From NCBI GenBank assembly GCA_001661515.1, contig LUVW01000018.1:416059-480058 (forward strand): a DNA stretch of 64,000 bases, in the 5' to 3' direction. Below the pieces are notes generated by a model that was not told where the DNA came from, searched no databases, and saw only the letters and a program-made list of their open reading frames with translations. Below, piece by piece: positions 1 through 12,808 of the stretch. The position numbers were made by a program, and so were the translations under genes. The stretch comes from Capniomyces stellatus (Eukaryota; Kickxellomycota; Harpellomycetes; Harpellales; Legeriomycetaceae). Numbering within the stretch: the stretch's first letter is position 1; every line of letters begins with the position of its first letter.

Positions 1-515
1 CCTTTCATATCTTGGATATTTATATCTGCCCCCTGTGCTATCAGCTCCCTAACAGTCCCCACCTCCCCGAAACAAACAGCGTATATTAAGGACGTGGTTC
101 CGTCTTCATCCTTTTCGTTTATCTCTATCCAACCTGCTGAATTCCAGTCTTTATACATCTGCTTCAACTTATCAACATCCCCGTTTGACGCAGCTTCTCT
201 ATAAATCGAATTGATCTTCTGTTTCTTTTGCGCCAGCGACAGACTGCTGTTTGATAGAACGCTGTATTCCAACAACAGTGGTTGGCTTTTTTCTGTGCAG
301 TCGCTTTTTGACTCCGTTGGCATAACTAGTGTGGCTTCCTCGTTTGGCTGCTTTTTTCTCAGCTTCAAATCTGTTGTTGTTTTGCCAACACTTAGTAGAT
401 TGATTTTGGGCTTTTCATTACTGCCAATCACTAGATTCTTTTTAGGCACAAACTCCTTGCTCGCTCCGTACTCTGGCAGACTCAGTGAGCCCAAATCCTC
501 ACACTCGAGACTCAT
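1..515 (-). CDS. Ankyrin-repeat protein, 5' part only
   Basis: The gene reads leftward from an ATG at 515-513 and runs off the window, so only about 171 N-terminal residues are visible. The first ~100 residues are polar and low in complexity. From about residue 110 there is a helical segment (INSIYREAASNGDVDKLKQM) followed by a recognisable ankyrin repeat: DGTTSLIYAVCFGEVGTVR, then ELIAQGADINIQDMKG. Ankyrin repeats are protein-binding scaffolds, so a partner-binding role is likely, but the missing C-terminal part would be needed to name the family. The frame is open from start to window edge with no intron visible. The start is the first in-frame ATG after an AT-rich leader. Confidence 0.75.
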   Translation of the reverse strand, partial: MSLECEDLGSLSLPEYGASKEFVPKKNLVIGSNEKPKINLLSVGKTTTDLKLRKKQPNEEATLVMPTESKSDCTEKSQPLLLEYSVLSNSSLSLAQKKQKINSIYREAASNGDVDKLKQMYKDWNSAGWIEINEKDEDGTTSLIYAVCFGEVGTVRELIAQGADINIQDMK

Positions 516-3500
516 AATTTTCTGAGCTAAACTCTATCCTTTCCAAACTCTAAGCCTTGCTCGGATATAAAGGTTGTTTTTTTTATTTATCTGTTCAGTT
601 TTACCTTTCGACCAGCTATTAGTTTTACTTGTTATAATCTTATTTCTTTTAGTGCGTTAAAAGGTTAAAGTTGTTTGACACGAGGGCTAAAACTGCACTT
701 TATCTAAACCCTTGCGTTACTACGACTCCCATCAACTCCATTTTAGCTTTTCACTCTATATTTGATACTGCCTTTTTTTTCCTTCACATTTCCAGTTTGC
801 TTTTAATAACATTTTAATCTTGTTTATTTTAGCAACAGTCAAGTTGCTAGAAATAAAACAAGCAAATTACAAATCCACGTCTATATGTAAACATTAAATA
901 TCGATAATTTTATACATTTAATTATCTAGTACAAATCAGTCAACAACTCGATTTCTTTCATTTACTGACATTTAAACTTTTTTTCCTTTCAAACCATGGT
1001 TAAAATATCCCATTATAAAACTAAAAAGCTTGATAAAAAATAAAACTAGTAGAAACTTGAAAAAACAATATAAAAACATTGATAATAAAAACATAATTTT
1101 ATCCCATTAAAGCGAAAAAAAAAAAAATTAGATTTATAAACAGTAAAGGAAGTATCCAACGACTTTTTATTCGCTATTTCTGCCCCCCTCATCTTAATCA
1201 AAAACCAGCCTTATACCCACAACTTAGGCTAGTATTATTCTTCAATAATATTGACTTGGTTTACATAAGCCAGCTATTGGATAAACATCATGATATTTGG
1301 GCATTAATAAACACTTATATAGATGCGGATGATACATCATCAGGTAATGTGTGTTATATTGACTGTTTGACAAACTAGACTATTATGGCCATTATATTTG
1401 TTTTAAATAACCCAGCTTGTCGACTTTCTTAGTTTTTGCTATATCATTTTATTACCGTAATTGAACTTTTTAAAGCAAATTATCCTCTTTTCCTTCATTT
1501 TTTTTATTTTTTTCCTTTCTCTCTCCTTCATTTGCTAAGATTTTAATTCTAAATTTTTATACCCCGTTCTGATTTGAGCATGTTCGTTTTACTTAGTACA
1601 AATCAATCAATTAACCTCAGCAATTCCGCGCTGCAGCTTTACAAAGCAAAACAGATCTTGCTTGTTTACTTTGCTTTTTTTTTTCCTATCCAATGCTGCA
1701 GTCGCCTAGCTACATCCGATTGTTTGAGTCCAAGTCCCCGGTCTCTTCTACAGCTTCAATTTTTATTTTATTTTCATACCAGCTGAATAAGTGAGATATA
1801 AACACAAATACTGTTGGATTTCCTTCAGCATTCTTTACAACAATGCTGGGGATGTGTATTCGAAGAGTTTTATGCACTTTCTGTCTTCTTGTTTTACCCG
1901 CTTAACACCTTTATTTTATTTGATCTTTAAAATCTTTTGCTTCAAACCCAATGGATGGGCTTTATTTACAATTTATTTAATTCAGCCATAGTGTTTTGAG
2001 TAAAATTGCTTTTCGTCCAAATACTGAAATCAAAAAATTGTTTGCTTCACATTTAAGGTTAATATATCCTCTTATCCACTTATTCGTTTGCTGTCCATTT
2101 ACCTTTAAATAGTACAATTTAATTAATCAGGTCATTAATATTCATTCTGAGATTTAACAGGGAAATTGTTTCCAAATAAGATTGCTCACTCTGGCCTAAC
2201 AAAGGCCTCTATAGAATATCCAATGTTAAACTTTAGTTCTTCAACGGCTAGTTGATTTCCAAAATTAAGTCGAACAGAACTCGCGTATTAGGTTTCTTGT
2301 TTATTATCATTCCTGAAATGAGTACTAGGCTATTTAGTGCAGCCAAGTAAACAAGTTTCAGAGAGCCCGGAACTTTAGTATGTCAATTCAAAACGTGCGG
2401 TACCAACCAGCGGCATCAAACCAGGCATCAAACCAGGCAAAACTACCCTAGCCTACACTGATGCTGAATGTCACCCAGTCGCTAAGATCAATTTACAAAC
2501 AAACAAGCAAACAAATACACCTTATGAATCATCAGACTTGCTTTAGAGCCATATCTACACCTAATTAGGCTTTATTATAATAGCATTCATATATGTTGAA
2601 CTTGCCTATTTGTTGAATTCAAAATTGCTTATTGAAATACAATTAAGATTACTATTAGGCCAGATTTTTCTCACAATTCCTGACACGAATAAAAAGTAAA
2701 AGTAAAAGTAATAAAAGTAAAAGCAGCGATATTAAAGTTATTGTAAAGCCGAAACAAAAAAAAATTGCAAAAGCGAAAAAAAAAATACTAATAATTGTTC
2801 GTTTTATTACCAATCTGGTTTAGCTCACAAAGCATATACCAAAAGGTCTACTCTAATTAGCCTTGTTTAACGCTTTGTGCCAAATAAGTCTGACTCTGGA
2901 ATTGACTCCTTGGACTATCACAAGCTATCTTTATGCGCTGTGTGACAACAAATCCACTTTAAATACCAAATGAATACAATTCAGGTTGTACAAAGATGCA
3001 AAGTGCCACAAAGCATAACATAACCAAACAAAACTCTGTTTGGTTTTATCAATTCAGAAAGATGAGATACGCTGCATTCTATTTCCTAAACTATGGCGGC
3101 TGAATTTGGCGCTATATACAATAGAGACACACACTAAGCATACCTGGTAGACAAAAGTGACATGTGGAATCGTTCCAAGCTATTAGTATCACCAGCTACT
3201 TGTCATAATTACTATTGTCATTGCTTTAGAAGCATGTCGAGCTTAAACATCACAGATGCACAACTTGCTTTAAAGCAAATACAACATGATGAAATAACAA
3301 ATATCGATACAAGTTTAACGCAAATATAATCAAATAACCTACACGTCCTTTCATTGCAAATATATATGCATTTCTATACTGACTCTGAACATGACCATCA
3401 CCATCGGCATGATTAAGTAAGCACAAGTTTGCTGACGATAATAAACAAACAAACAAAAAGGCAAAGAACAAAAAACAAAAAACAAAAAACAAAATTATAG

Positions 3501-4061
3501 AAAAAGAAAATTACAATGTACACAAATAAATTACTAGAGTATGCTGTGTGTATACAGTGAAGCAGACGGCTCAAGCAGGCGAGACCAACAAACATTGCGC
3601 CATTATATATGTGTTTAGTATTGGTTTCTCGGAAAACAAATATTCATAATAAAGTAAATATAAAAGCAAGATGAACCAGCTTTGCATTGATATATGGCTG
3701 TTCAGTGACTTCGACGTTAGTTAAAACAAGTGATGTAGAGTTACATACATTTCGTACACACTAGTGACCTGATAAACAAAAGATTACATGGATACGCTTT
3801 AGTTAGAACTAAACGCTAGTAGCTATTTCTTGCAATAACAAATAATTAAATACTGGAATCAGTAAACAGAAAAAGGAATGCTAAACCCCAACTCTTTGGG
3901 TATACTAGCAGAAATAGGAAACAAAGAAAGTACAGCTTAATGGTATAAAAGCCACACACAATAGCATACAACAGTTTTGAAAAACAAATATATTCAGTAT
4001 CGCAAGCTGAACACATAGGCAAACATATAGTAAAAACACTTTTAGTTAAAAAAAGACAAAC
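516..4061. other. Intergenic, AT-rich, no gene recognised
   Basis: About 3.5 kb between two divergent genes. It holds homopolymer A and T runs and short simple repeats (AGTAAA units near 2693-2723, AAAC/AAAAAC units near 3445-3492). The open frames here are short, start in low-complexity DNA and show no domain. The right end must contain the phosphofructokinase promoter. Confidence 0.6.
3944..3951 (+). promoter_or_regulatory. Candidate TATA box of the phosphofructokinase gene
   Basis: TATAAAAG in the context GGTATAAAAGCC lies 118 nt upstream of the phosphofructokinase ATG, a sensible distance for a fungal TATA element with a short leader. It is better than the background AT runs because it has the flanking G/C bases of a strong TATA box. 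The transcription start itself cannot be seen. Confidence 0.45.
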
Positions 4062-7000
4062 ATGATTTCACATCCAGCAGTCAGCGACAGTAACAAGAGA
4101 GGATGCCCATCATCCCAAAAAAATTCACAAGATGGTATTTCTTCATTCTCAAACATCATTATTTGTACACAGAACGATATAAAGTATTCAGAGATACTGG
4201 AATTTTACTTTGCACTCGGGTTTGATGTTTTAAGAGACCTGATGCACGAAAAGCAAACCAATGACCCTGTGTGTGCCCAAGAGTTGTTGAAAGAGACGTG
4301 GATCAGTCTGTTTACGGGAATTACTGATTATACCTTGACAATAAGAGTTGTTTTGGCAAAAAAGGGTCAGGATTGCGATACCCGCAGTGGCACTATACTG
4401 AGTTTCATAGTAAAAGATATTGAAGTAAGGCATTTTATATATTCAGAAAAAAACTATAGTCGAATTTTTTCTGTATGAAAAATCAAGCGGCCAACTGCTT
4501 GTCCAAAACGACCAGTCTATGCCAAAACCAATGCAATTGCCTAGCAAACAGGAATATTATAAAGCAATAATAAAAAACATTGCCGACTTGCTAAATCTCG
4601 GCTGATCACAATAGGTTCTTGCAAAGTCTTTAAAGTCCAAAAAAGTCGAGTTTAATGTCAGCATTGATCCAGTGACCAAAAAAAAGGTACTGAAAACAAA
4701 TGATCCGGTTGGCACAACTATAATCACATACGAAGATATCGAACCTTTCTTTATTGCCAAATGCGAACCAAACGGGTATGAAAATACAAGCGTGGAAAGC
4801 AGTAAACCAGAAAGCGAATTAGACGATATTGGTGGTTACAAAGGACCCATTGACACAAAGAAAATAAAAATAGGGGTGATGACTTCGGGCGGAGATTCGC
4901 AGGGAATGAATGCTGGGGTGCGTGCAGTTGTACGAGTGGCTTTGTCTCGTGGGTGTGAGCCTTATCTGATATACGAAGGGTATAAAGGATTGGTTGATGG
5001 TGGATGCAAGATTGAAAAGGTTGGGTGGAATGATGTGGGCGGGTTTTTGACTTCTGGAGGAACTGTAATTAAAACGGCTAGATGTGCAGAGTTCCGTGAG
5101 ATTGAAGGAAGAAGAAAGGGTGTGCTTAACATGATAAAAAATGGAATAACCTCGCTTGTGATAATTGGTGGAGATGGCTCGCTTACTGGTGCAGACAAAT
5201 TAAGAGCTGAATGGGGTATACACATTAGGGAGTTGTTGATAGAAGGTAATGTTGTACATATATGATGACAATTTTATCAAAGCCCAAATTTCATATGTAT
5301 ATATATATCTGCCTGTTATATAGCGAGTTTTAGAGACATGGATGTTGAGTTTGATGATTAAAGTTGTTGAGTCAGATTATTTAAAATGCTGAATATATTT
5401 GTTAAAAAAAAAAAACACTGATTTTGATAATTGGATTCTCTGGTAAATGTTTTTTTTAGAGCTAATAACAGAGGAGGAAGCAGCTGCATGCAAGGATTTG
5501 ATGATCGTGGGTCTGGTTGGATCAATAGACAACGATCTGGCATCAACTGACATGACTATTGGGGCGTCCACAGCTCTAGCCCGCATCTGCGAGTCCCTGG
5601 ATGCTCTTCAAAGCACAGCAACCAGTCACAGCCGCGCGTTTGTTGTAGAAGTAATGGGGCGTCACTGTGGCTGGTTAGCTCTAAACTCTGCCATATGCAC
5701 AGGCGCCGACTACTTGTTTATACCCGAAGACCCTCCTAACGCAGATGACTGGGAAGAAAAGATGTGTAACTCGTTGAAGAACACTCGTGTAATAGGCAAA
5801 AACACCTCGTTGATAATAGTAGCCGAGGGCGCAATTGATAGCAACCTCAGCCCCATAAGTGCTGACAAAATCAAAACAATAATCGAAGAAAAACTAAACT
5901 ACGATACTAGAGTTACTATTTTGGGACATGTCCAGCGTGGGGGTATACCAACATTCTATGACCGGTATCTCGCTTCCATCCAAGGTGCGGAGGCAGTGGA
6001 GGCAATCATAAGAGCCACACCAGCAACGCCGTCCCTGGTGATTGGAATAATCGAGAACAAGATCACAACACAGCCTCTTCAAGAGGCTATAAAGCTTACC
6101 ACCCAGGTTGCCAAGGAGATAAAAAACAAGAATTTCTCAAAGGCGCTTGAGCTTCGCTCTACTACTTTTATCAACCAGCTCCAGGCTTACAAAGAAACCG
6201 CCAATTTTCATCCCGATGGCCAAGGTCACCTATGCAGCAGTAAAAAGCTCAACATTGCCATTATCCATGTAGGCACGCCAGCTGGCGGAATTAACCTGGC
6301 TACCCAATGTGTGGTTAGAATGTGTATCAACCGCGGTCATACGCCGTTAATAATACACAATGGGTTTCCAGGACTTATGAGGGGAGAGATAGAGGTTGCT
6401 GACTGGATGATGGTTGATAACTGGGCGACATGTGGAGGCTCACGTTTGGGAACAAACAGCGATTTGCCTGGAAACCAGCTTGGTGCAATAGCCTACCAAC
6501 TTCAAAAACACAACATCCAGGGCCTGATACTGATGGGGGGATTTGAGGCGTACCAAGGGTTGCTAGAAATTTCACGAAATAGAAAAGAGTACCCAGGCTT
6601 CTGCATTCCCATGATATTGATACCGGCTACAATATCCAACAACGTTCCTGGCACAGACTGCTCTTTAGGAACCGATACTGCAGCAAACGTGATAGTAAAC
6701 GCGTGTGACACCATCAAACAATCAGCATCAGCAAGCCGTAAGCGTGTGTTTCTGGTTGAGGTGCAGGGCGGGAACTCGGGATATTTAGCCACAATGGGTG
6801 CGTTGGCAGGAGGTGCATCATGTATTTATACCCCCGAGAAGAGTGTTAATTTGAAAAAGATTGTAAATGATACCATGTTTTTAAGAAAGGCCTATATCGA
6901 AGAAGAAGGAAGCTCGCAAGGAAGAGTTGTGATAGTTAACGAAAATGCATCGCCAACATACACGCTGGGTGTTCTTAGCAGCATATACAAAGGAGAGTCG

Positions 7001-7492
7001 GGCGGCTTTTTTGATGTGCAGACCACTACTTTAGGAAACTTGCAACAAGGCGGCACTCCGTCTTCAATGGACAGAGTCCACGCTAACACGCTTTCCGTAA
7101 GCGCCTTGGACCACATACAGAACCTTTGCTGGAACAGTTTAGACGAATCTGGGCTCACAGTAAACTCCTCGACAAACCACTTGAGAAGAAAGTACAGGCA
7201 GCGTGTTTACACAACTAGCCCACTGTCGGCTGTGGTCATTGGAACAGTAGGATCTGAGATTAGAATATCTTCAGTTGAACATCTGTGCCAAGAAACCGAC
7301 TTTGTTCTTCAGAAGCCCAGAAACGAGTGGTGGCACTTTGCCCACCACCTCATCGAAATCTTATCTGGAAATAACAATGACCCTGACAAGGTAGACAAGC
7401 CCAAACAATACATGTCAAATGCCATTGAGCTAACAGCCGATGACCTTGAATCCATGTACTGCACTAAACGCAGACTTTCAAAACTGTTCTAA
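4062..7492 (+). CDS. pfk1: ATP-dependent 6-phosphofructokinase, fungal type
   Basis: It phosphorylates fructose 6-phosphate to fructose 1,6-bisphosphate, the committed step of glycolysis, in the cytosol. Three exons join in phase: 4062-4424, 4615-5245 and 5460-7492, giving 1008 residues, normal for fungal Pfk. Intron 1 (190 nt) starts GTAAGG and ends with a CTGAT branch-like site before AATAG; intron 2 (214 nt) starts GTAATG. Residues 1-200 match the glyoxalase-like N-terminal domain of fungal Pfk. The catalytic half has GVMTSGGDSQGMNAGVRA (about 207), GGDGSLTGAD (305), VGSIDND (350) and MGRHCGWLA (396). The second, regulatory half starts near 598 (IIHVGTPAGGIN). This is the fused-duplication architecture of eukaryotic Pfk. 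Fungal enzymes are usually octamers of two subunit types; only one gene is here. Confidence 0.95.
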
Positions 7493-7966
7493 AAACAAAT
7501 AAATAAAAACCGCCAGGCACCACTGCGAAATAAGAGCCTTTTGGTCCACTTTATTTTATTTTTCTCCAAATTTTCTCAGTTCAATTCTACTTTACTCGTC
7601 CTCATTTTCTAGCTATGTTATATCTCTCCACTTTTGGCTTTAATTGTGCTCTAAACGCTGTCTAGTCCGAATTTATTTTAATAAATCATAACGACCTCAA
7701 ACCCCCTAATTGAGTAGCAATCTCAGCTGCGTGCATTAATTTATCTGTAAACCCGGAGTTCGTTTATATTACATTTTTATTGTTTTGTAGTTGTAATTGC
7801 GGTTATTAGCTCAAGCAAACAACAATGAGGTAAAGTTGCACGAAAATAAATAAAATAAAACTAGATAAAAGTACGAAACATGATGCCCAGAGAGAATTAA
7901 TCAGTTGGGTCGTTGTATTTAGTTGCATACACGATGGCAGTTTAAACATGCTGTTCAGGGAACTCT
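7493..7966. other. Convergent 3' intergenic region
   Basis: Spacer between the 3' end of phosphofructokinase and the 3' end of the Tho1-like gene on the other strand. It has AATAAA-like stretches just after the stop (AAACAAATAAATAAAAACC) that could serve as polyadenylation signals. Nothing else is recognised. Confidence 0.5.
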
Positions 7967-9074
7967 TCAATCATTTAAGCCAAATCTTTCGGCACGCTTT
8001 CTTTTCTTTTCTTCTTCTTCTGCAGTTAGTACTATACCAGCGATGCCTTGACTTGTGCGTGTGCTGTTCTTTATAGTGGAGGGGACAACATCGTCCGCTA
8101 TATTAAAGCGCTCTTTCCTCTTATTAAGTTTCTCAATCTCCTCCTATCATACAGTTAATTGGGGTATAGCCACATTGTCGGTTAGATTGGTTAGGAGAGA
8201 GGAGAGGAGTTGATAAAAAAAAGCTCACATAAATGTTATTACACAAAAAAAATCATAAAATTACCTCAGTCAGAGCAGATTTGGTGTGGGTATTGGGTAA
8301 CGCCTTTGTGGTGTCCCTAAGTGGTATTCCAAACCTGCCGGCACGCTGCTTTAAAACCTCTGGCTCAACGACCGATACAGAAGGCGCTGTTCCAGAAGAA
8401 CTGCCTTCAGAGCCAAACTTGGACAATCGAAGCCTCTTCCTATCCTCATCTGTCAAAGCTCTAACTTGGGTAACATCTTGCCCAAATCTTGCTGCTCTCT
8501 TTTTTATTTTTTCCATTTCATATAGAGTGCCGCTATTTGTTGCTTGGGTGTTTCCATTCGAAAGATTACCAGGGGCTGAGGAATTGCCGCTCTCGGTACT
8601 TTGTGTGGTTGCTTCTATGCTTTCGACAATCTTGGGCGCTGGTGTTCTATTATATGTTAATTAATGGAATTGAGATCACATGCGGTGGTGGCAAGCAAAG
8701 AAAAACCAAACCAAGTAAAAAAAACAGCAATATGTTTTTAAATCCAAGCATGGTCTAAAGTATAAAAAACAAAAAGTCAAGGTGTTATTTTTTTCGAATG
8801 TATCTTGCGTAGATAGATTGATGAATTACGTTGGTTTGGCAGAAGTGGTCGTATCGGCACTTCCATCGCCTGTCTGTAAATTGCTCGAACTGTCTTGTTT
8901 AGGATTAGCATCACTGGTTTGTGGCTGGCTTGCCTCTGAGCTGTTATGAGCATCTAAGATTCTAGTAATGAGTTCATCCTTTTTTCCATCGCTGTTTAAG
9001 TTTAAGCCCTGTAATATTTGCTTAAGCTCGGGTACCTTGAGCTTCTTTAAAGCTTTGTCGGAGTATTCGGTCAT
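7967..9074 (-). CDS. tho1: SAP-domain mRNP protein, Tho1/SARNP (CIP29) type
   Basis: A nuclear RNA/DNA-binding protein of the family that works with the THO/TREX mRNA export machinery (known for yeast Tho1 and human SARNP). Three exons join in phase: 9074-8830, 8646-8265 and 8143-7967, giving 267 residues. Residues 4-40 are a SAP domain (LKKLKVPELKQILQGLNLNS, then DELITRIL). The C-terminal half carries the family's repeated basic/arginine motif three times: KKRAARFG, KQRAGRFGIP and, at the very end, KRAERFGLND. The introns (183 and 121 nt) start GTAATT and end ATAG. The middle is Ser/Thr/Asn-rich linker. The match rests on the SAP domain at the start plus the RFG motifs; orthology to Tho1 is inferred. 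Confidence 0.85.
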
Positions 9075-9754
9075 TGAGTTATTTGCGGTTATGATATTGT
9101 GGTTTTAATTCAAGATACTAGCGAAACCTGTTGTTTTTTTTTGGTTGTCTAAAGTATCTTTTTAATTCAATTGGAAAAAAAATGGAGTCAAGAGAATAAT
9201 TTAACAACGTGTATGTGGTAGTCCTTAATTCCGGCCAGGTAACAAACTTTTCTATTTTCACTATGACCTTCACTTTGATTTAATTATTATTCGCTAGGAA
9301 TATTTTTGTTTGTAAAGGGGCTTTTTTACTTTGGCTTTGGCTTTGGCTTTGAACTGTTTTTTTTTGGATTTCACTTTCATTTACCGCACCATTCACGTTT
9401 AAACGAATAGTGTGCACTGAGTTGATTTAAATTGGCGAAGCAAAAAGAACATCAAACAAGCAAATCAAGTTGAAGAGCAAAACATACCAATTAATCGCAT
9501 TAAATAAAGGCAAATTTTAATTATGGGCGTTTTAGTTCTAATTAACACCAAATATCCAAAGTCAACGTTTACTAAACGCCGGTTTGTCCTATTTTCTGCG
9601 CTTTAGTGTACCATTTGCAATTATATTGGTGTTATTTTTGGTCAAAAAGTTTATTAGGTAGTATACACACTCGTATCTGAAGATTACATAAAAGTATAAT
9701 CCCAAGGAGACTGGAACTGAAATTGAAATTAAAATTATATTTAAAGTTATATTA
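9075..9754. other. Intergenic, no gene recognised
   Basis: AT-rich spacer carrying the presumed promoter of the Tho1-like gene on its left and the 3' flank of the GPI-protein gene on its right. A TTGGCT/TTTGGC run near 9330-9350 is a short simple repeat. Confidence 0.5.
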
Positions 9755-10429
9755 TTAAAAGCATCTCAGAGCCACCCCAAAGACGCAGAATGCGACAGCC
9801 AGTATATTGCTGTTGTAAACCTTGTTAGAACTGCTGTCTAACCCTAGCCCAGTTGAAAGCATCCCGCTGATGCTATTCAGTGACTTTGACTCAAAAGAGT
9901 TTATTATACTCCTGGATCTGCCTAAGATCTGGCTTGTGATGCTCCCGTTGTTATTGGTTTTATCACGAGCACCGGTATAACTGTCAGCATCATCGCCTGA
10001 TGTCTCCGAAATTCCATTACCAGAGTTTGCGTAGGTTTTTGTTGGTGAGATTGTTGCACTAGGCGTAAGGCTTTTCAGCGTGGCCATTGGGTAATTTTCA
10101 TCGTCGTCGGTTCTGGTGTTTGCGTTGTGGTTAAATATATACTCGGAAAACGGTGTTATTGTTGGTCTGTTGTACTTGCTTTTTTCCAAGCCCGAGTCTG
10201 GAGTGATTGTATGAAGGTTTGTTTTTGGGTTGTCCAAGGGCTCAAAGCTGAAGGTGTGCGCTCTTTGGTCGTTAGGTGTTGGTAAGCTGTACTCTGTTTC
10301 CAATGTCTGGCGTGGTCGGATAATCATTATTTTCTCCACTGGTGGAATTAAAAAGTTTGCACTTGCAAAGTAGCCCAGTACGGATAGAGCAGTTGAAAGA
10401 GTAAATAAATTTAAAGCAAGCTTTGTCAT
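9755..10429 (-). CDS. Predicted secreted, GPI-anchored surface protein
   Basis: A 224-residue single-exon protein of unknown family. Residues 1-24 form a hydrophobic signal peptide ending near YFASA|NF. The body is rich in Ser, Thr, Asn and Pro with no cysteines before the C-terminus, typical of O-glycosylated wall or membrane-surface proteins. The C-terminus is Ser/Asn-rich followed by a hydrophobic tail (NILAVAFCVFGVALRCF), the layout of a GPI-anchor signal. It probably sits at the plasma membrane or cell wall. No enzymatic motif is visible. The start is the only ATG that gives the signal peptide. Confidence 0.7.
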   Translation of the reverse strand: MTKLALNLFTLSTALSVLGYFASANFLIPPVEKIMIIRPRQTLETEYSLPTPNDQRAHTFSFEPLDNPKTNLHTITPDSGLEKSKYNRPTITPFSEYIFNHNANTRTDDDENYPMATLKSLTPSATISPTKTYANSGNGISETSGDDADSYTGARDKTNNNGSITSQILGRSRSIINSFESKSLNSISGMLSTGLGLDSSSNKVYNSNILAVAFCVFGVALRCF

Positions 10430-12808
10430 TTTATAAGCTACTAATATATATCCTATCTCAAATTTAATGGGGGAATGGGGGGTTTTTTTTCCTTTAGTAA
10501 ATAATAACTACTTTAAATAATATTAATGTTTATAAAAGTTAGGGAGTTTTAAAATAAAAGAACAAAATTCTGTACGTGACTTTGGGATTTATATTTATAG
10601 AACGCCTTGGTTGATAAGAAGGCGGAGTGACTAAATATATGGGAACAGGCAATATCGTCACATATGTGTACATAGCTTGGTGGATGCCCTAAACCAGCTT
10701 TCTTTAAAGCACAAAGTGCAGAACGCAAGGCGCTACGCTTTTATCTATACACCAGCAAGCCACAAAACGTGATTCGGGATGTTTACTCTAAATCAGTGTT
10801 TATCATTGCATAATACTTGGGTAGCTTTCTGAGCGAGAGTGCTATTCAACAGAGAATAATAGCATATTATTATAGGCTAAATCGGTTCAAGGAGCAGGGC
10901 ACCACATAATCAACAAAGCTTCCAAGCGATTCGCAAAAGTTAAATTCCAATGTTGGGTATTGAATAGATGTGCGTTTTCCATTGTAAATTCAGAATTTTG
11001 ACAAAGTATTCAAAAGAAAAAGTGCTGGTTTCTCCGAAATGAGCCGCCACATCGTTAAGCAATTTCTGTAAATTGGAATCCCACTGCGTTTATACGCTAC
11101 AAATTTCAGTAAACTTTTCAGAATTTCCAACAAAGCAGCAAACAGGCCATTCAAAGAAAATAAACACTATTCCACACCGAAATATGTATGGGCACAAATT
11201 CAAGACTTTGTTATTGTGCCCACAATCACAAGCCATTGGACATCAATCGAAGAGATGACACGCATCAACGGTTTATAAGGTTTACACTTTGGGCAACAGT
11301 GTTCAACACAATGCCTAATGATAAACGTTTTTTTTAAACAAAACAGAAAACAAATCTTCAATTGTTCAAAAAACGAAGTCAAATAATCAACTCAAGACAT
11401 CTATTCTAAAACTATAAATGGTATACCATCACACCCATTAAACATGCTAAACGTGCTATAATGGATATAACGGATATATAAATTTCTTCCCTTTTCCAAT
11501 TTCTAACTTTATTTAGGCTGAAGAGGCCATTGTGTATCAATAGTTGTATCGAAAGTCATTATATTAACGATGTTGGACTGATACCTTGTCCAACAAACTC
11601 CAATGGAGCCAACTAAACAAGCATGTGGTCCTGTGAATTTATATTTTCAGCCAGAGTAGAGTATGTACTACAAATGTCTTGCTGTATAAGACGGCGGTAT
11701 CTGTTTTCCAGCGTGTACTTGGAGAGATTCTACCACATTTGTACTCGGATCTTATACTTGAGGCGTATGTTCATTTTCGCTTGAATTTGATCCCAAGTTA
11801 AACAGCGGTAAGCACAATGTCTACCACATATTTGGTCTTTTTTTTATCGATGTACATAATTGGCCTTCTATTTCTTTGACCCATTCTTTCCAAATAAAAA
11901 GCTTTACTTGGGTAACCAAGAGCTGTAGTTTTACTCCAATAAAAAATACGCGGTAGTCTGGAACTGACCTAACCCGGCTATAAGTCAAAGCCGTATCACA
12001 CAAGTATTAACCACACAGTAACGTTTTTCTTCTTTCTTTTTGAGCAATTTATTTATTTGCATTTTATCATGCTTTTATTTATTTTTTGCTGTAATAAATA
12101 CAACGTTTATAACCGTGCAAGCAAATTGATACTTCACTTCAATGACGATGTAAAAGCAAAGTCAGTATACCAAGTACTTCAAAATAGTTTAATTGGAATA
12201 GAATATTCGGTTTCGGTTTTGGTTACTAGTGGCGAAACGAAATTTCAGAAATAATTTTTTTTCGAATAAATTTTGTGTGCAGATTGGTAAGGGTTAAAAA
12301 ACGCTAGATTGTTTTTCAGTTTTTTGCTACATGTTATTCTATAGGCCTTTGGAGTTTGAAAGTAAAAAAATTTAATTTGTTCAACCTCCGCCAATTAATT
12401 TTCCGTACTTGGGTAGTATTTCTAGATCAACAATCGAAAAAAAAAGAAGCAAAAAAAACTGAGCATTGTATTTAAGAAGGAAGGTAATTGAAGAAATTAA
12501 AAAGTCAATAATAAAAGTTGAAAAGAATAAAGCTAAAAAAGCTTCATAAAATTTTTTTTATAAAATTGAAAAGAAAAACAAGAGTCCGTCAATTTTGGCC
12601 AATAATATCAGAATAAAAAGTGGAGTTAAAGACAAAAAAAAAAAAAAGCAACAATAATACACGGTATAATAAAAAGTGGTAATAAACAAAGAAAGTCAAT
12701 AGGCTATTTTAAGAGAAAGCACCCAAGAAATTAGCTATCTTTCTTTAATAGGATTAACGACGACACAGATCTTTAAAAGATTCGACTAAATTCCAAGGTT
12801 AAAGTAAA
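10430..12808. other. Intergenic with possible decayed coding remnants
   Basis: About 2.4 kb. In 10635-11272 on the + strand several short open stretches look more protein-like than their surroundings (for example SLVDALNQLSLKHKVQNARR ending near 10772, and KYVWAQIQDFVIVPTITSHW ending near 11272), but stop codons interrupt them and no family is recognised. From 12240 to 12800 the DNA is very A-rich and leads into the PA2G4-like gene. Confidence 0.4.

Noticed and set aside
1574..1991. Two short + strand frames in the first spacer
   Set aside because: Phe/Leu/Ser-rich translation of T-rich DNA, no motif, no conserved context.
4425..4446. A possible 22-nt intron in phosphofructokinase (GTAAGG...TTCAG)
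   Set aside because: It would restore frame briefly, but the new frame then hits two stops at 4603 and 4612. The 190-nt intron to 4614 has a branch-like site and gives the expected length and order of the N-terminal domain.
10635..11272. A decayed gene on the + strand between the GPI protein and the PA2G4-like gene
   Set aside because: Several peptides look real, but stops recur and no family or splice model explains them; kept only as a note in the spacer entry.
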